Shown here piece by piece: positions 12,601 through 27,600 of a DNA stretch of 64,000 bases. The notes under the pieces are model-generated. The model worked only from the letters and a program-made list of their open reading frames with translations, had not been told where the DNA came from and searched no databases. How positions within the stretch are numbered: position 1 is the first letter of the stretch; every line of letters begins with the position of its first letter. The translations under genes were made by a program, and so were the position numbers. Origin of the DNA: Mya arenaria (lineage: Eukaryota; Mollusca; Bivalvia; Myida; Myidae); NCBI RefSeq assembly GCF_026914265.1, contig NC_069124.1:19509648-19573647 (forward strand). Reading direction: 5' to 3'.

Positions 12601-15600
12601 ACAAATAACCCACTTATCTGTGAGCTTTGTAGGAGTGGCTGACAAACCATGTTATCCTGTTTACAGAAGATGTTTTCAAGATGCCTGCATGACTGTGTCC
12701 ACTTGCTCGTCTGTGTAAGAACCAATACGCGAGTTTAAGTCCAGCTCTCCTGAAAAAAAACAAACAAACAGGATATCTTTTTACAATGCTGTTTACAGCT
12801 GCAATTTTAAATCTTTTTTTTTTAATATCAGTTCATACGAAACAAAAAATAAATTAAAATACAGCAGGATAATAATGTGCATACTTTTTGAACTTGTATT
12901 TAGAAGGGAAAATACAAGAATGTATTTATGGCATTATATAATTAAATGGTTTCAGCTTTCTCAGCTCCTGGTAAAAGATATGGGAAATATGAAATTCATT
13001 TCTCCCGTTCCTTGCTTCAAGTTGTCTGTCGAAATCTAACAAACAAATTATTTGGTGTGCCCTTAAGTAAAATCATCATCATCCATAAAAGTACAGTGCA
13101 TTTATTCCTAAAATTGTTCAAATGCCTTACTTTTGCTTCTTCCTCCCTGCTTGAATGCAATATGTCTCTCGCAGAGAATATATCCTCCAAATATTTTCCG
13201 CAGATGCCTCTCACTCTGATCAACCATGTACTGCAGCTGCTCCTGGGTCAAATCTTAAACATTCTGCAAAAAAGCCATGTACAAAAATAGAAAAACATGT
13301 CCTGCAAACAATTGCTTTAGAACTACAAAGTATACTTGGTACATACCATTGTTTAATATACCGAAAAAGAAAATTTTAGCACAAGTCACCTATAGCTGCT
13401 GTCAAATAAAGCATTTCACAATTCCATGGTATAGTGTCTGTAGTAGCCCTTTCTATTGGGGAAGCAGGCACCAATATTTTTATAGTATATAGTAGTACAT
13501 GAAAGAAACTTACATTAATGATTATACATAATATTGAACACATCTTTAATCAATAAAATGAAATGACAAAACAAGATTCCTTGATAGCAAGGTGAATAAT
13601 CTAGTCTTTGTGCAGGTATTTCACTCAAACACTCAAACAGTTGTGGGATCCATGCCCATCAGGGATACATGTACATCTTTCTGACAATCTTTTAAAACAG
13701 ACACATTCTGGTTTTACCGGTGAAGGAAACTAGACCTTAACAGTCTTAACATTGAGATGCCATTAAATAATATAAACTGTCTCTTATATCCTTTACCTTA
13801 TACATTTAATCTCCGTCTTGAATTCCATTTCTCTCTCCATGGTCATTGCACTGTGAGCAGAATCAACTTCATCATTCTCTTCAGATATTGTCTGGTTTTC
13901 ATCCCCGTTGTTCATTATGAAATAATAACCTATGTTTCAACAAAGAATATAAGCTAATATTTTTAACAAGAGGGCCACGATGGTCCAAAGTGCTCACCTG
14001 AGTGCAATTGCCCTCAAAGACAATGTCAAGGTCACAGTTAATACAAAATCTCATTGAAATTTCTTCAAACTGTTTTTGAGTTGTGACTTTTATGTTTTTA
14101 CACAATTCCTGGCACTGACGAGATACCAGGGTGATGATATTTTCTTAAAAAAAACAAACAGACATGCTAAAAACTGATAGGTTTGTATGTACACCAACAT
14201 GTTTCAGAAGTCCTTAAAATTTTAGTTACATAAAAACATTCTGAGGTACAATTTTAAACACATAACAAGTGAGCAACACACAAATCTTTACAAGCTTTTA
14301 GCATACTTTGTGAGGTTATCAAACCGCAGTATAGCTGATAGCTAAACATAGTACATGTCCATTTCCTTATGGAAAACAAGTATCAAAGTTGTCAAAAATT
14401 CAATGTAAATATTTTTTCAAGCTTCATCAAGACTGGTTCAAAATGGTCAGGTGAGTATAATAACGCTTTTGCTTAATTATGTGATCTTCGTATTCAGTAA
14501 TTTGACAAAAGATGACCTAGTTTACACACAGGTTCTTCATTTCAACACACATATTAATTGATTCCTTTCATGTGTTTTTTTGGCCCGTTTTGAGGCCGAA
14601 ATTCGACACCATTCCCCTCCTGAAAAAGTATTTGTTTTTTCCCTACCCCAGTAAAAACATCCCCTTTTTTTAAAAGGAGCATTGACTCCTAAACATTATG
14701 CAAATGTAGCAAAACAGTGACATTCATGAATATGTCGATAGGTTTGATGAATAAAAGGTTTGAAAACAAGTTTAACATGTGAATAATGTTAATTTTCCCC
14801 CCCTTTTTTGCCAAAACGACACTATAATCACCTATCAAAGGGCCTCGCCCTGAATCCCTTGAAAGTGGAATAAACCACAGACTCGAAGCATACTTCATCC
14901 AAATACATGTCTTTACAAGCATTATGTCTACTTTATGAGGTACCTCATCACAGAAAAATAGTCTTAAGTAATTAACATCAACAGATTGTGGTCACCAGCA
15001 AGAAATAACAAGCAAAGAAAGTTGGTTTTTGTATTCAATTTACCTTGAGGCGGCCCTTCAGCATGTTCAGAGACAACTGTGGATGGGGCAACTGTGGATG
15101 GGGCATCGGTCCCACTGTTCCCTACAGCATCTGAAACACACAGTTGAGTTGAAGTTATACTGTTACAAACTCATAAAAGCTAAAAGCTTCACATAAATAT
15201 ACTGGTATTCAGGTACAAAAATAACACATGCAATTATTAACAACATCACCAAATTACGAACATACAAGATCTAGATGTATAAATCAACATGTGTTTGTCA
15301 TTCCGAGAAACAATGTCCCCCAAGGTGACACCCAATAAGTGATTAAATAACCCAGACTGAATAAATCTGTTAATTGAGAACAAGCATAAGTTTTACTGAA
15401 TTAAGCTTAACAAACTTTCTGAGGTTTGACTCCAACACACACACACACACACACAATTCATTACAAACTTTTAGCATACATCATGAGGTACTTTAAAGTC
15501 GATGCTAGTCTAGATGCAACAGAAACATGTACGTACCTGTTTCAGATCATAAACTCAATTAATGTAAGGATGGCTCAGAGTTATAGTGTCCGCCTCGCAG

Positions 15601-18600
15601 CCGAGAGGTGCTAGGTTTGATCCCCAGTCAGGAAAATGTTCTAGTTTCCTCTCATATTTACACTCAGTACTGGTGAGTTTGACCAAGGAAACCGACTGGA
15701 GTGTGTTTAAAATAAGCTGTTAGCTTTTACACAATCAGGCTTAAATCAATTAGTATGAACTAATTAGCACTCAAGTTTACCACTTCAACACACACACACA
15801 GTACATTACAAACTTTAAGCATACATCATGAGGTACTTCAAAGTCGATACATGTCTAGGTGCAACAGAAAAAAGCATGAACCTGTTTACAGATAATAAGC
15901 TTAATTAAGCCTGCAGTTTAACTTGATAAGCATGTTCCAAGACTTCTGCTGATTCACCGAGGGCATCTTCAGATGTTTCTGTGATCTCTGTAGTATCTGC
16001 AGCTGTATGATCATCTTTAACAGCATCTAAAATGCATCATTATTAAACTGCTATTCATGTAGGATGCATCAAAGGTTAACATGCTAATTTGCATAGTTAT
16101 AACATATGACATTTCATGATTGCAGTATCACATCAGTTATGATATATAAAATATTACACAATTCACATTTTTCACAATTGGTCATTCTCTGTAATAAAAA
16201 TAAAGAATGATCAAGTTACAATTCATTTCATTCAATACCATTATACGGTTTTGATTAAAAGACACCTTACCAGCCGTATGAAGGTATTTCCATTTGAAAT
16301 TATTTTCTCCAACGTTAAAAATCTCATTATCATGTAGGTGATGAATTCTGGGGCACTTCAAGATAGCATCAGCAAGAAACACCTGTAAAAAATAAAATAA
16401 AATAATACTATTACCATCAATACTGAATGTTGTTACTGATCACAATATTTTTTATTCATTCTTGAATATAAATTGTTTAAGTAACATCTATATTGACCTG
16501 CCAAAAGATACCAAAAATCTTACAAGTTTGTTAAATGGATATTACAGACAGATGAATGGTTAAAAATGGAAATGAGTTTTGAGTTTATTTTTAATTGTTT
16601 GAAATTAATGATTGTTATTTTGGTGTAGCATTTTTAATTATTTCTCATGAGTATGAACGTCTTCCAATATTTGACCTATTGACCTAGATCATGAAAGCAC
16701 TTGACCCAGCGTCGATGCTGAGAATTTCATCAAAATGAACGTTCAAATCAAGATTGATGAAGATTGGAATAAAATATATAGCCTCTAGAGCGTTTAAAAG
16801 TTTTTTTCTGGGATTTTACCTAGATACCTAGTTTATCTACTCACCGAAACCACTTTCAATCTTTCTGTCATTTAACCTGGGGAACAGTCTGACCAAGTTT
16901 CATGAAGATTGGAACAGAAATATAGTCATCTAGAGTACACTGTTACACAAGTTCTTTTTCACTAACTGTTTTTTCTATTTTAAGAATTCAGGAGCCATTA
17001 CTATGAAATTAAATAGTTCAATCTGGCTGCTAATCCAACTCCAGGTATTTTTCAAATAAACATTTGTCTTGCAGTTTCAAAAGGATTGGATGTGAAAGGT
17101 TAGAGAAAAGACAGTTTATTTTGTCAATCAAACGCAGGGATAAAGGAAAGGGTCACCTAAGGACCATTTCTGTGAAATTATTTTAAAATCGGGCCAGTGG
17201 ATTCTGAGGAGATTTCCATATAGTGAAAACTAGCCCCGCCCACTGGCAGCCATGTTGATTTTTTACGAAACGACATAGGGTGAAGGAATTTGATAGAGTC
17301 ACCTAAGGAGCATTTTTGTGAAATAATATTCAAATCAGCCAGGTGGTTTCTGAGAAGATTTTCAATGCTTTTCTTTTCGGCAATGGAAACCAGAATTCTA
17401 CATGGTACCCCTTTTATGAAAGGAATCTGGAAAAGGACCACCTAATGAACATTCCTGTAAAATTTGGTTGAAGATTTCCAAGTGGTTTAAGACGAAAAGT
17501 TTTTTGCAGAAAAAATGTTAACGACTGACGGGCGGACGACGACAGACTATCACCCTATCACAATAGCTCATGTTGAGCACTTTGTGCTCAGGTGAGCTAA
17601 AGAGCAAACCTCGCCATCCATGTTGACCTCAAGTAATTTCTCATGAGCAGCAGCTGTCTCTACTATGATGTCATCTGATCTTGCACTGAAAAAAATACTG
17701 ATACCATTAAAGGTCAGTCACAATGTGCAGGGCTTTTTCACCTTCTTTGCTAGGGGCCGAAATTAGGCTACTTCACAATTGGGAAAAATGGCATATTTTC
17801 CCAATTTCAAGATATTTTTTTCACAATTCCCAGATATTTTTCCAAAAAGGAAGATCTTACTTCAATAATTTACAATAAAAATTTATTCTGTTTGAGCAAA
17901 TTATTCTTTTTATCTTTTAAGTTAACAACAGAAAAATGCTGTATGATTTAAATGTTATTCGAGGACTAATTTGTCCATATATTGCTATTAATTCTTTCCC
18001 TCGATTAAGAATCAACTCTATGAAGATTAAAACTAATCTCTCTCCCTCTTTTGTCATTGCGTCATGTTAAAAAAGTGAGGTCAAAGACATGATTTCTCAC
18101 CCAATAAGATCAACATGTGTATCAATTGGAAGTCCATACATTTTAGACTTTTCAAGCTTGACCCTGTGGAAAGTTTGTACACATTTCATATTAAAAAGGT
18201 CATAATTGAAAAAAAAAATCAGCTAGAAGTAGACTCACATGTAAGATATGAGCCTGTTTTTTGTAACATGAGTTCCAAGTATCATATGGATACCTTGACC
18301 CATGTTTAAAAGGTGTCTTCAATCCTCATGTGGAATTTCCCATTTTGAGACGTTTATGCATTTTAATTTCCCAATTTCAAGAATTTCACGCGTTCAAATT
18401 TCCCAAAATCAAAAGGCTAGGCCTCTTCACAATTTTTGGTGAAAAAGCCCTGATGTGACACCTATAAACAAATATGTTTGCTGCTAGCTTTTAACTGTGA
18501 AAAAGTGATGACAATGATTATCACTTTTTTGTTAAGATAAATTAAGCGAGTTAACCAAATTGTGGCTTATGCATAAATTAAAGTATCAAAAATTGAAATT

Positions 18601-21600
18601 GAAACTAAATTGCATTACTTTGACTTTGATGCACTGACTTTGGCTGTAAGCCGGTTAGTTCCATTGAATATATACAGTAGGCTCCGGTAACTAGTATTAC
18701 AATGACACCCATGCAATTCATTGTCTGAGTTGTACAATTTTCGTATAAACCACCAATATTTTCGTTCAGGCTAACAACATTCCAGAAATATATAAATATA
18801 TAATGTTAACTTATTGAAATTAAAAGTATATCTTTATTCAATTTCTTGAAAATTGTTGACTGGTTCTCGTCTTGGCATATTTTGCTATAAAATTGTGTCT
18901 GTCTTATTACAATACTAAACAACTGTACATGTTGTTGGTGGGGTCTTCTCACACTGATTTATTTTGCTGATGAGAGTTATGTCTCTTAATCATCTTCAGA
19001 CACTGAATATAATTGTTCTTCATACAAAATAAGGGCCTACTTTTTGTTTAACATCCGATCTAAATATATGACTCATTGGTACCAGAAAATCCAAGACTGA
19101 TTACAATAAAACATGCATCATGCTAAGGATTTTAATTGAAGTCTCGCCCAACTATTTCCCATTGATTGAAAAGTATCATGATCAGATTCACTTGTGTTGT
19201 TTATGCAAAGTATTTCCCCAGCTTGCAGATCAGAAAAGTGGATTGTGTTAAAATGACTAATTTGCTTTGATTTAGTCACTTGAATTATTTACATTTCCAG
19301 TTGCCTATGGGTTTAGTCTGTTCAAATAAATAACAAAAATAGTAAACTTTTGGGTTTAGAAGTTCAATTAAAACAAGAGTGCCAACTGTTACAAAATACA
19401 CTTGTCCTAGTTTTAGGACACCAAGTTTGGTAATAAAAGTTTGTATGTTATGCCTAATTTAGAGGATGGACATTCTAGCCAAATGTGGTGATTATTGGAC
19501 AAAGACTTCTAAAGTAATTGATATTGCAAGACTGATTTTAAGTGATTTATATAATTAATGGGCGATCCTCTAAATTGACTACAGCGATACAGCAGATTAT
19601 TAAACTTGTCCAAGATATTATGACCATACCCATTTTTACCAAATTTGTTGATGATCCGACAAAGGCTCCTAAAGAAATTGATGGGGCAAAACCAATTTGA
19701 GGCAATTTCTATAACTAATTGAGGATTATTCTTGAGTGAATAGAGCAATATGACTGGTTAACAAACTCATCCAAGATATTATGCCAATACATATTCTGAC
19801 CAAATTTGGTGATGATTGGACAAAGTCTTCTAAAGTCCTCGAGCCGACAACCTGCTGTCCACCCTTCCAATGCCCCAGGTAAAACTATAATAGGTCCCGC
19901 TCTATGAAGGGGCCTATAAAAAGTCTTGGCAAAGGATGTTTTTGAGTGGAAAAGTGATCATTTGGTTGGTACTTGTCCATGGAAGGTGCAGAAAATGTCC
20001 ATATAACAATACAGGGTAAACATATCTCAGCGATGAAATCTTCCTTACATACCTTCCAAATGACACTACTGTGGAGCACATAGGGGATGCCCTCCCTTCT
20101 TTGCCATCCTTCATTATTGCGAAAAAGCCAAATACTTTGAAAAAAAAAGAAAAGAAAAAGTATTAAACATTAAATCTCATTTACCGTACAAGGGTTTTAA
20201 AGCATATGTATCAATTTATTATAAATTATCACTTTAAATAAACAATTACAGCAGATATGCATGCCACTACTCATAATTTTTTTTTTTTATTCTATGACTT
20301 TAAATCAATTGCTCTCAATAAATTCTTCACAAACTTCAAGCATAACTTTATTATTGTCTAAAGGGGAAAAAAGCTAGGATATGATGCATATTTATATATT
20401 CATGTATGAAGAAGTAAAACTGGGCAAATCTATTCAAAAAAGGAAAAGATTGCACTTAGTATTGCATTATAGAATTTATGAAAACTGATTCTGTCTTGCA
20501 TACACAAACACGTTTCAGGAGTCCTTACTTTTTTTACAATTTTACAAACAAAAACATTTAAAAGTACAAATTTTAACACACGGTGAGACACAAAACTTCA
20601 AAAACTTTTAGCATACTTTGGGAGGTAATAAAACATAGGAACATGTCTTTTAAAACAGTTCTTTTAATTAAAGTATGAATGCAGTATAGCTGTGTGGACA
20701 AAATGTGCCCTCTCTGTCTCTCTCACTCTCGAATAACAAGGCTGTTTTTATGCTACCTTACGACCTAGTTTTTTGACAAATGACCCAGTGAACACAGAGG
20801 TACTTCATTTCAATACACACATATAATCAATAACTTAAAGCATACTTCATCCAAATACATGTGTTAGACCTATACCAGAAAGCCAGATTGTGGAAATGCT
20901 GTTAAGGCCAAATAAAAAAATAAGTGTGTTTCAGGTGGACTTGATGTTGCACACAAAACCAATTTGTGACGCCAACCCTGCTGTGGTCACCAGCAAGAAA
21001 TAACAATGCAAAGAAAGTTGGTTTTTGTGTTCAATTTACCTTGAGGCGGCCCTTCAGCATGTTCAGAGACAACTATGGATGGGGCAACTGTGGATGGGGC
21101 ATCGGTCCCACTGTTCCCCACAGTATCTGAAACACACAGTTGAGTTGAATGTATACTGTTACAAACTCATTAAAGCTAAAAGCTTCACACATATATACTG
21201 GTATTCAGGTACAAAAATAACACAAGCAATTATTAACTAACTAGATGCTTACATCGCCAAATTACGAACATACAAGATCTAGATGTATAAATCAACATGT
21301 GTTTGTCATTCCGAGAAACAATGTCCCCCAAGGTGACACCCAATAAGTGATTAAATAACCCAGACTGAATAAATCTGTTAATTGAGAACAAGCATAAGTT
21401 TTACTGAATTAAGCTTAACAAACTTTCTGAGGTTTGACTCCAACACACACACACACACACAATTCATTACAAACTTTTAGCATACATCACGAGGTACTTT
21501 AAAGTTGATGCTTGTCTAGATGCAACAGAAACATGTACGTACCTGTTTCAGATCATAAACTCAATTAATGTAAGGATGGCTCAGAGTTATAGTGTCCGCC

Positions 21601-24600
21601 TCGCAGCCAAGAGGTGCTAGGTTTGATCCCCAGTCAGGAAAATGTTCTAGTTTCCTCTCATATTTACACTCAGTACTGGCGAGTTTGCCCAAGGAAACCG
21701 ACTGGAGTGTGTTTAAAATAATCTGTTACACAATCAGGCTTAAAAAATTAGTATGAACTAATTAGCACTCCAGTTTACCATGATAAGCATGTTCCAAGAC
21801 TTCTGCTGATTCACCGAGGGCATCTTCAGATGTTTCTGTGACCTCTGTAGTATCTGCAGCTGTATGACCATCTTTAACAGCATCTGAAATGTATCAAAAT
21901 TCTATACAACGCGCACATCTGCCATGTCACAATGCCATGAGAAGCATTTGTCTTATGTTCACAAACATAGGTTTCAGGAGATGTAAGTTTAGTTTTAAGT
22001 TACCATACAAGCACTCAGAGCTACAATTTTGACAAACAGTAACACACCATTAGTTTAAAGCTGTTGGCATATTCTGTGAGGTAATAAAACATAGAAACAT
22101 GTCTTTTGAAAACTTTCAAATGAAGTATGATTGAATTACATCTGTATGGTTTAAACATCTGCCAATCTGATGACCAATTCAATTATGTTAAACAAGTACA
22201 AGAGTTGTCCAAGAATTTGTAAAGGGAAGCAATCTCTCCATGTTTAAAGAAAGGTAAAAAAAATGGTTAAGACGGTATAAATAGGCTATTTCTTATGTGA
22301 CCTAACAATTAAGTTTTCTGACACAAGATGACCCAATTCACACAGAGGTTGTTCATTTCAACACACATATTTCACCAATATTTTTACACATACTTTGTCC
22401 AAATACATATTAAAGAGTATAATAAGCCTGATTTTAATAGATGACAAGACATCTAACATTTGTAAGCAACACACACACACACATTCCATGTTCATCTTTA
22501 CAAGCATTATGTCTACTTTATGAGGTACCTCATCACAAAAAAATAGTCTTAAGTAATTAACATCAACAGATTGTGGTCACCAGCGAGAAATAACTATGTA
22601 AAGAAAGTTGGTTTTTGTATTCAATTTACCTTGAGGCGGCCCTTCGGCATGTTCAGAGACAACTGTGGATGGGGCAACTGTGGATGAGGCAACTGTCCCA
22701 CTGTTCTCTACAGTATCTGAAACACACAGTTGAGTTGAATGTATACTATTACAAACTCATTAAAGCTAAAAGCTTCACACATATATACTGGTATTCAGGT
22801 ACAAAAATAACACAAGCAATTATTAACTAACTAGATGCTTACATCGCCAAATTACGAACATACAAGATCTAGATGTATAAATCAACATGTGTTTGTCATT
22901 CCGAGAAACAATGTCCCCCAAGGTGACACCCAATAAGTGATTAAATAACCCAGACTGAATAAATCTGTTAATTGAGAACAAGCATAAGTTTTACTGAATT
23001 AAGCTTAACAAACTTTCTGAGGTTTGACTCCAACACACACACACACAATTCATTACAAACTTTTAGCATACATCATGAGGTACTTTAAAGTCGATGCTAG
23101 TCTAGATGCAACAGAAACATGTACGTACCTGTTTCAGATCATAAACTCAATTAATGTAAGGATGGCTCAGAGTTATAGTGTCCGCCTCGTAGCCAAGAGG
23201 TGCTAGGTTTGATCCCCAGTCAGGAAAATGTTCTAGTTTCCTCTCATATTTACACTCAGTACTGGTGAGTTTGACCAAGGAAACTGACTGGAGTGTGTTT
23301 AAAATATGCTGTTAGCTTTTACACAATCAGGCTTAAATCAATTAGTATGAACTAATTAGCACTCAAGTTTACCATGATAAGCATGTTCCAAGACTTCTGC
23401 TGATTCACCGAGGGCATCTTCAGATGTTTCTGTGACCTCTGTAGTATCTGCAGCTGTATGACCATCTTTAACAGCATCTGAAATGTATCAAAATTCTATA
23501 CAACGCGCACATCTGCCATGTCACAATGCCATGAGAAGTATTTGTCTTATGTTCAAAGACAGGGTTTCAGGAGTTGTAAGGTCATTTTAAAATTTTAATT
23601 TTAAGTTATATACAGTCATTTATCACACAGCAACACACCATTATTTAAAAACGTTTGGCATACTTTGTGAGGTAATAAAACATAGACAAGTGTGACCTGG
23701 ATCTTTTACAAAGGGAAACAGGTCTTAACGTGCTGTCTTTATGTGGTTTACAGATGTGCAAAGTTATTTTAAAATCTGTCCAAACATCAAAAGGTTACAG
23801 CCTGGATATGACCACCTATACTCAATGTACGGTATGTATATTGAACAATCTATAATGATCAAACACAAAGTGTGACTTTGACCCTGGAGGTAAGAACACA
23901 AACCTTGCACGTAACACATGCCTAAAGTATACTAAACATGTGTGCCAAATAATTTCAAAATTTCCATACATGTGAAAGATACAGTTCGGACATGAACAGA
24001 TATACTCTATGTCATTAAACGCAGCATTCCATAGAAATCAAACCATAAGTGTGACCTTTGAGGTAGGGACACGGGTCCTGCAAGTGGAATGTCATCTTTG
24101 TATGCAAAACAGCAAGTTACTTTGAGAACTGTCTATACATGAAGAGGATACAGTCCGGGTTATATAGTGTAATTTTGACCTTGGAGGTAAGGACATTGGC
24201 CTTGCACACGACATGACGTCTTTGTATGCATAACACATTTGCAAAAGTATTTTAAAATCAGTCCATAGATGACTTAATAACAGTCCAGACACAACTGGGA
24301 GGGACAAAGGACACACGGATGATTTTAATTAGCCCAATTGGGATTCATGATCATTAATGAGATATCATAAAAGTATCTGTCTTCAGCACACAACCATGTA
24401 TATCAAGCGCCATAAAATCATTTTACAATTTTAAATTATGACAAACCTTCTGAGGTACAATTCTAACACACTAAGGACAAATTAGCTGGAGGTAATTTTA
24501 CATGATGAACTGCAGTATAGATGATTGTGTGGTCTTGACAAAGGCCAATCACATAATGAATTAATTATGGAAAAAACTATTCATTTCAACAGTTTTAAGA

Positions 24601-27600
24601 TTCCCACAAATGTTCTGATGAACAACTTTTAAACACAAAATTCTAACAAACAAAAAAACAAGACACAGACTGAAAAGGTAAAAAAACTATTGAGATTTTT
24701 TTTATTACTTTGTGGATTTTTACGGCAATAGTAGGACAGGGCTGTCCGTAATCTTGTTCAAATTGAGAACAAAATTATGAATATTCAAATGGTGGGGCAG
24801 GAAATTAAGTCATATAACTTTTAGATGAAATTGGAAAATAAAATAATGTAAGGCAAATACCAGTGTACATGAAATGAGTCAGAGAACATGACATTGCCAG
24901 GCTTTTATATATCATATGTCATGTGTAAATTCGAACTACGACAGGAAAAAATTGTTAAAACAAAATTCTAACAAACAAAAAAAACAAGACACAGACTGAA
25001 AAAGTAAAAAAACTATTGAGATTGTTTTTATTACTTTGTGGATTTTTACGACAATAGTAGGACAGGGCTGTCCGTAGTCTTGTTCAAATGGAGAACAAAA
25101 TTATGAATATTCAAATGGTGGGGCGGAAAATTAAGTCATATAACTTTTAGATGAAATTGGAAAATAAAATAATGTAAGGCAAATACCAGTGTACATGAAA
25201 TGAGTCAGAGAACATGACATTGCCAGGCTTTTATATATCATATGTCATGTGTAAATTCGAACTACGACAGAAAAAAAATGTCTCTCTGTATTTAATAATA
25301 CAAAAAGAATTGTTTGCTTTAATTTTTTTAAGGCAATATGATTTTTTTTTAATTAAACATTAAATCCCATGTACACGCTTCTTAGAAACAGTAAGTACCA
25401 AATGTTTTAATAATCAATATTTTTGAACGCTAAAAGACTTTTCATGTACACTGAATATGTAGTTCTCACTTTTGCATATCCTGAAAAACCATGCAAATAA
25501 CAAAAACAATTAACAAGGAACATCTTGATATTACTGAATTGTTCAAAAACCACAGGCTTGACATCATTTTTCTGCAAAATATGGTATACAAGTTTGTAAA
25601 TGCAGAGACATTGATGTCAACATTATGATTCAACTTACTATCATAAAGTTGCCGATAGTTGTCTGGATTCAAGTTAAGTCCATTTGAATGAAAAAGCTTT
25701 GATTGTGTGCACCTTGCTAATAAAACAATCTCATTTACAAGGAATTCAATTATTGATTAAGTCATGTCTGTATCTACACCATAAGCTATGTAATAAATTA
25801 TAACATACATTTCAATCAAGACAAAATTAGAGTAGTATCCGTAAGTTTTTATAGCTTTTAAAGGGAAAAATTCATAAAAACAAGCAATGAAAGATAATTC
25901 AACACTTGACGAAACTAGAGGTTGAGGTTGTATGTTGGTCTATTATTAAAATTTGTGACGTCATAAAGCTCACACCAAATTGGGGTATCAATAGGGGAAA
26001 TCAATAATACAAATTTTACCCAAGTGAGAAGCAATACCCGTCAGACTTTATTTAACATCCAACAGAGTTTGAGTACAATGCATTCAGTATTTTGACTTCA
26101 ATTAAAAAGAAGAGAAAATTAAAACATTTTATTTCTTACCTTTCGCTTTCTCCAAGGTACATCAGCAACACCATAATCGTACCTCAATTCAGTGTCTTTG
26201 CTGATCATTTCAGTTGCATACAGACAGAGTCTTGGTTGATGTCTGTCATCAACAACTTTAACCATTTTGCAATTAGGCTTTGTGTATCGGTCCAAGTCGT
26301 TGACCATGCGTGCAAGACACGTGTCTTTTGAGGCATCGATGCTATTAAAACAATTGAAACATAACATTACTACAAAGAAAGGAAATGTATTATGACAAAT
26401 GTCCCTATGTGTTTAATGTCCCTATGTGTTTAATGTCCCTATGTGTTTAATGTTCCTATGTGTTTTTTTCACCACTTTGGGTGTCATTAGATTATTTTTT
26501 TATTTTGTGAACAACAATGCTTCAGTTTAAAATATTGAAACCAAGAAAACTATTGACTTTGATAATGTTTTTTTTTGTTTGGAGAATGCACCCGACATTG
26601 CTTAATATTTTTTTCTTAATATAAACCACACATATTTTCCAGTCATGGGGAAAATGTATGTTTTTTTTGCACTGGGAATAGCGCTGAATTTTAACCCAAA
26701 ATTACAGCCAAGACACGACGAGATAGTATGACAATGCATAGTTTTACAAAATAAAACTTAACTGTAACCTTGTAAACTGGGATAGAGTTTTGGTTCAACC
26801 ACAAGGCCATCACAATATCCAGACTTTATCAATCGAAAAAAGACAAGCTAAAAAAGTAGTGTATAAAAGAAAATAAATAGCAATTTATTACTACAAAAAT
26901 TAAAGCTTACACAAAAACTATATATACATACCAGTATTCCTTGTTGTTATGTCTGAAATGGTATTTGAACATTTCATCACCATCAGACTGCTGTTTACAT
27001 AGTTCTCCTCTGTACTCGAGAATAAACTGCCCCTTCAAGAGCTCTTGCCTAGCAAACACCCCATTACCTGGAACCAGTAAATAGTGTTTTAGCCAGGAAT
27101 TAAAAAGGGCAGGGTGGGCCAAAAAAAGGGCAGGGTGGGCCAAAATAGGGGCATGGTGCTTTCTTAAATGGGAAAACAATGCGCACAATATTAGCTTTGT
27201 ATTGTTATCAAAGTACATGCATGTTTATGCACACATTGTAGTAATATCCAGACCGATTGCTCTTAATTCTTCTTTCTTGTTCATTTTCACTTCAGACACT
27301 TTCTTTACCATCTCGGGTTGTTATCACCAGGGCTCTCACAAGGCTGAATTTTTGGGGAGAAGTCACTTCTCCCACCAGTCAAATTAGGGAGAAGTGGCGG
27401 GACTTTAAGGAGAAGAGATACTTATCGTAAAACCTGAGATAAATATTGTGCCATGCCACAAAACTTTAAATTCACATTTACTTTGATTGCTTTTTCTAGA
27501 TGGAATGTTAAAAAAGTGTTCTTTTTTGGCCTATCAAAAGTGTACTTGTCTAGAGTCTCCTTTTTGCAATGTATAGTTTACCTCCAAAATAAAAACAAAG

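Larger units (their letters stand above)
20990..23500. repeat. Tandem duplication (~1.59 kb) of a two-exon gene block
   Basis: Sequence from about 20,990 recurs 1590 bases later with very few differences: linker type 2, intron, CA run, SINE family 2, linker type 1 and the following intron. A third copy lies at about 14,990-16,030. The 20,990 and 22,580 copies are nearly identical over hundreds of bases, so this duplication is recent. Confidence 0.85.

Noticed and set aside
15560-15640. True tRNA gene
   Set aside because: Same reasoning; the copy is part of a SINE carried in duplicated intron blocks.
21025-21240. Plus-strand frames opposite the linker exons (also at 22,615)
   Set aside because: Antisense shadows; the minus strand has the splice sites and phase pattern.
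25635-25660. 24-nt micro-exon bridging SET and linker exons
   Set aside because: Phase does not solve the mismatch and no protein similarity supports it.
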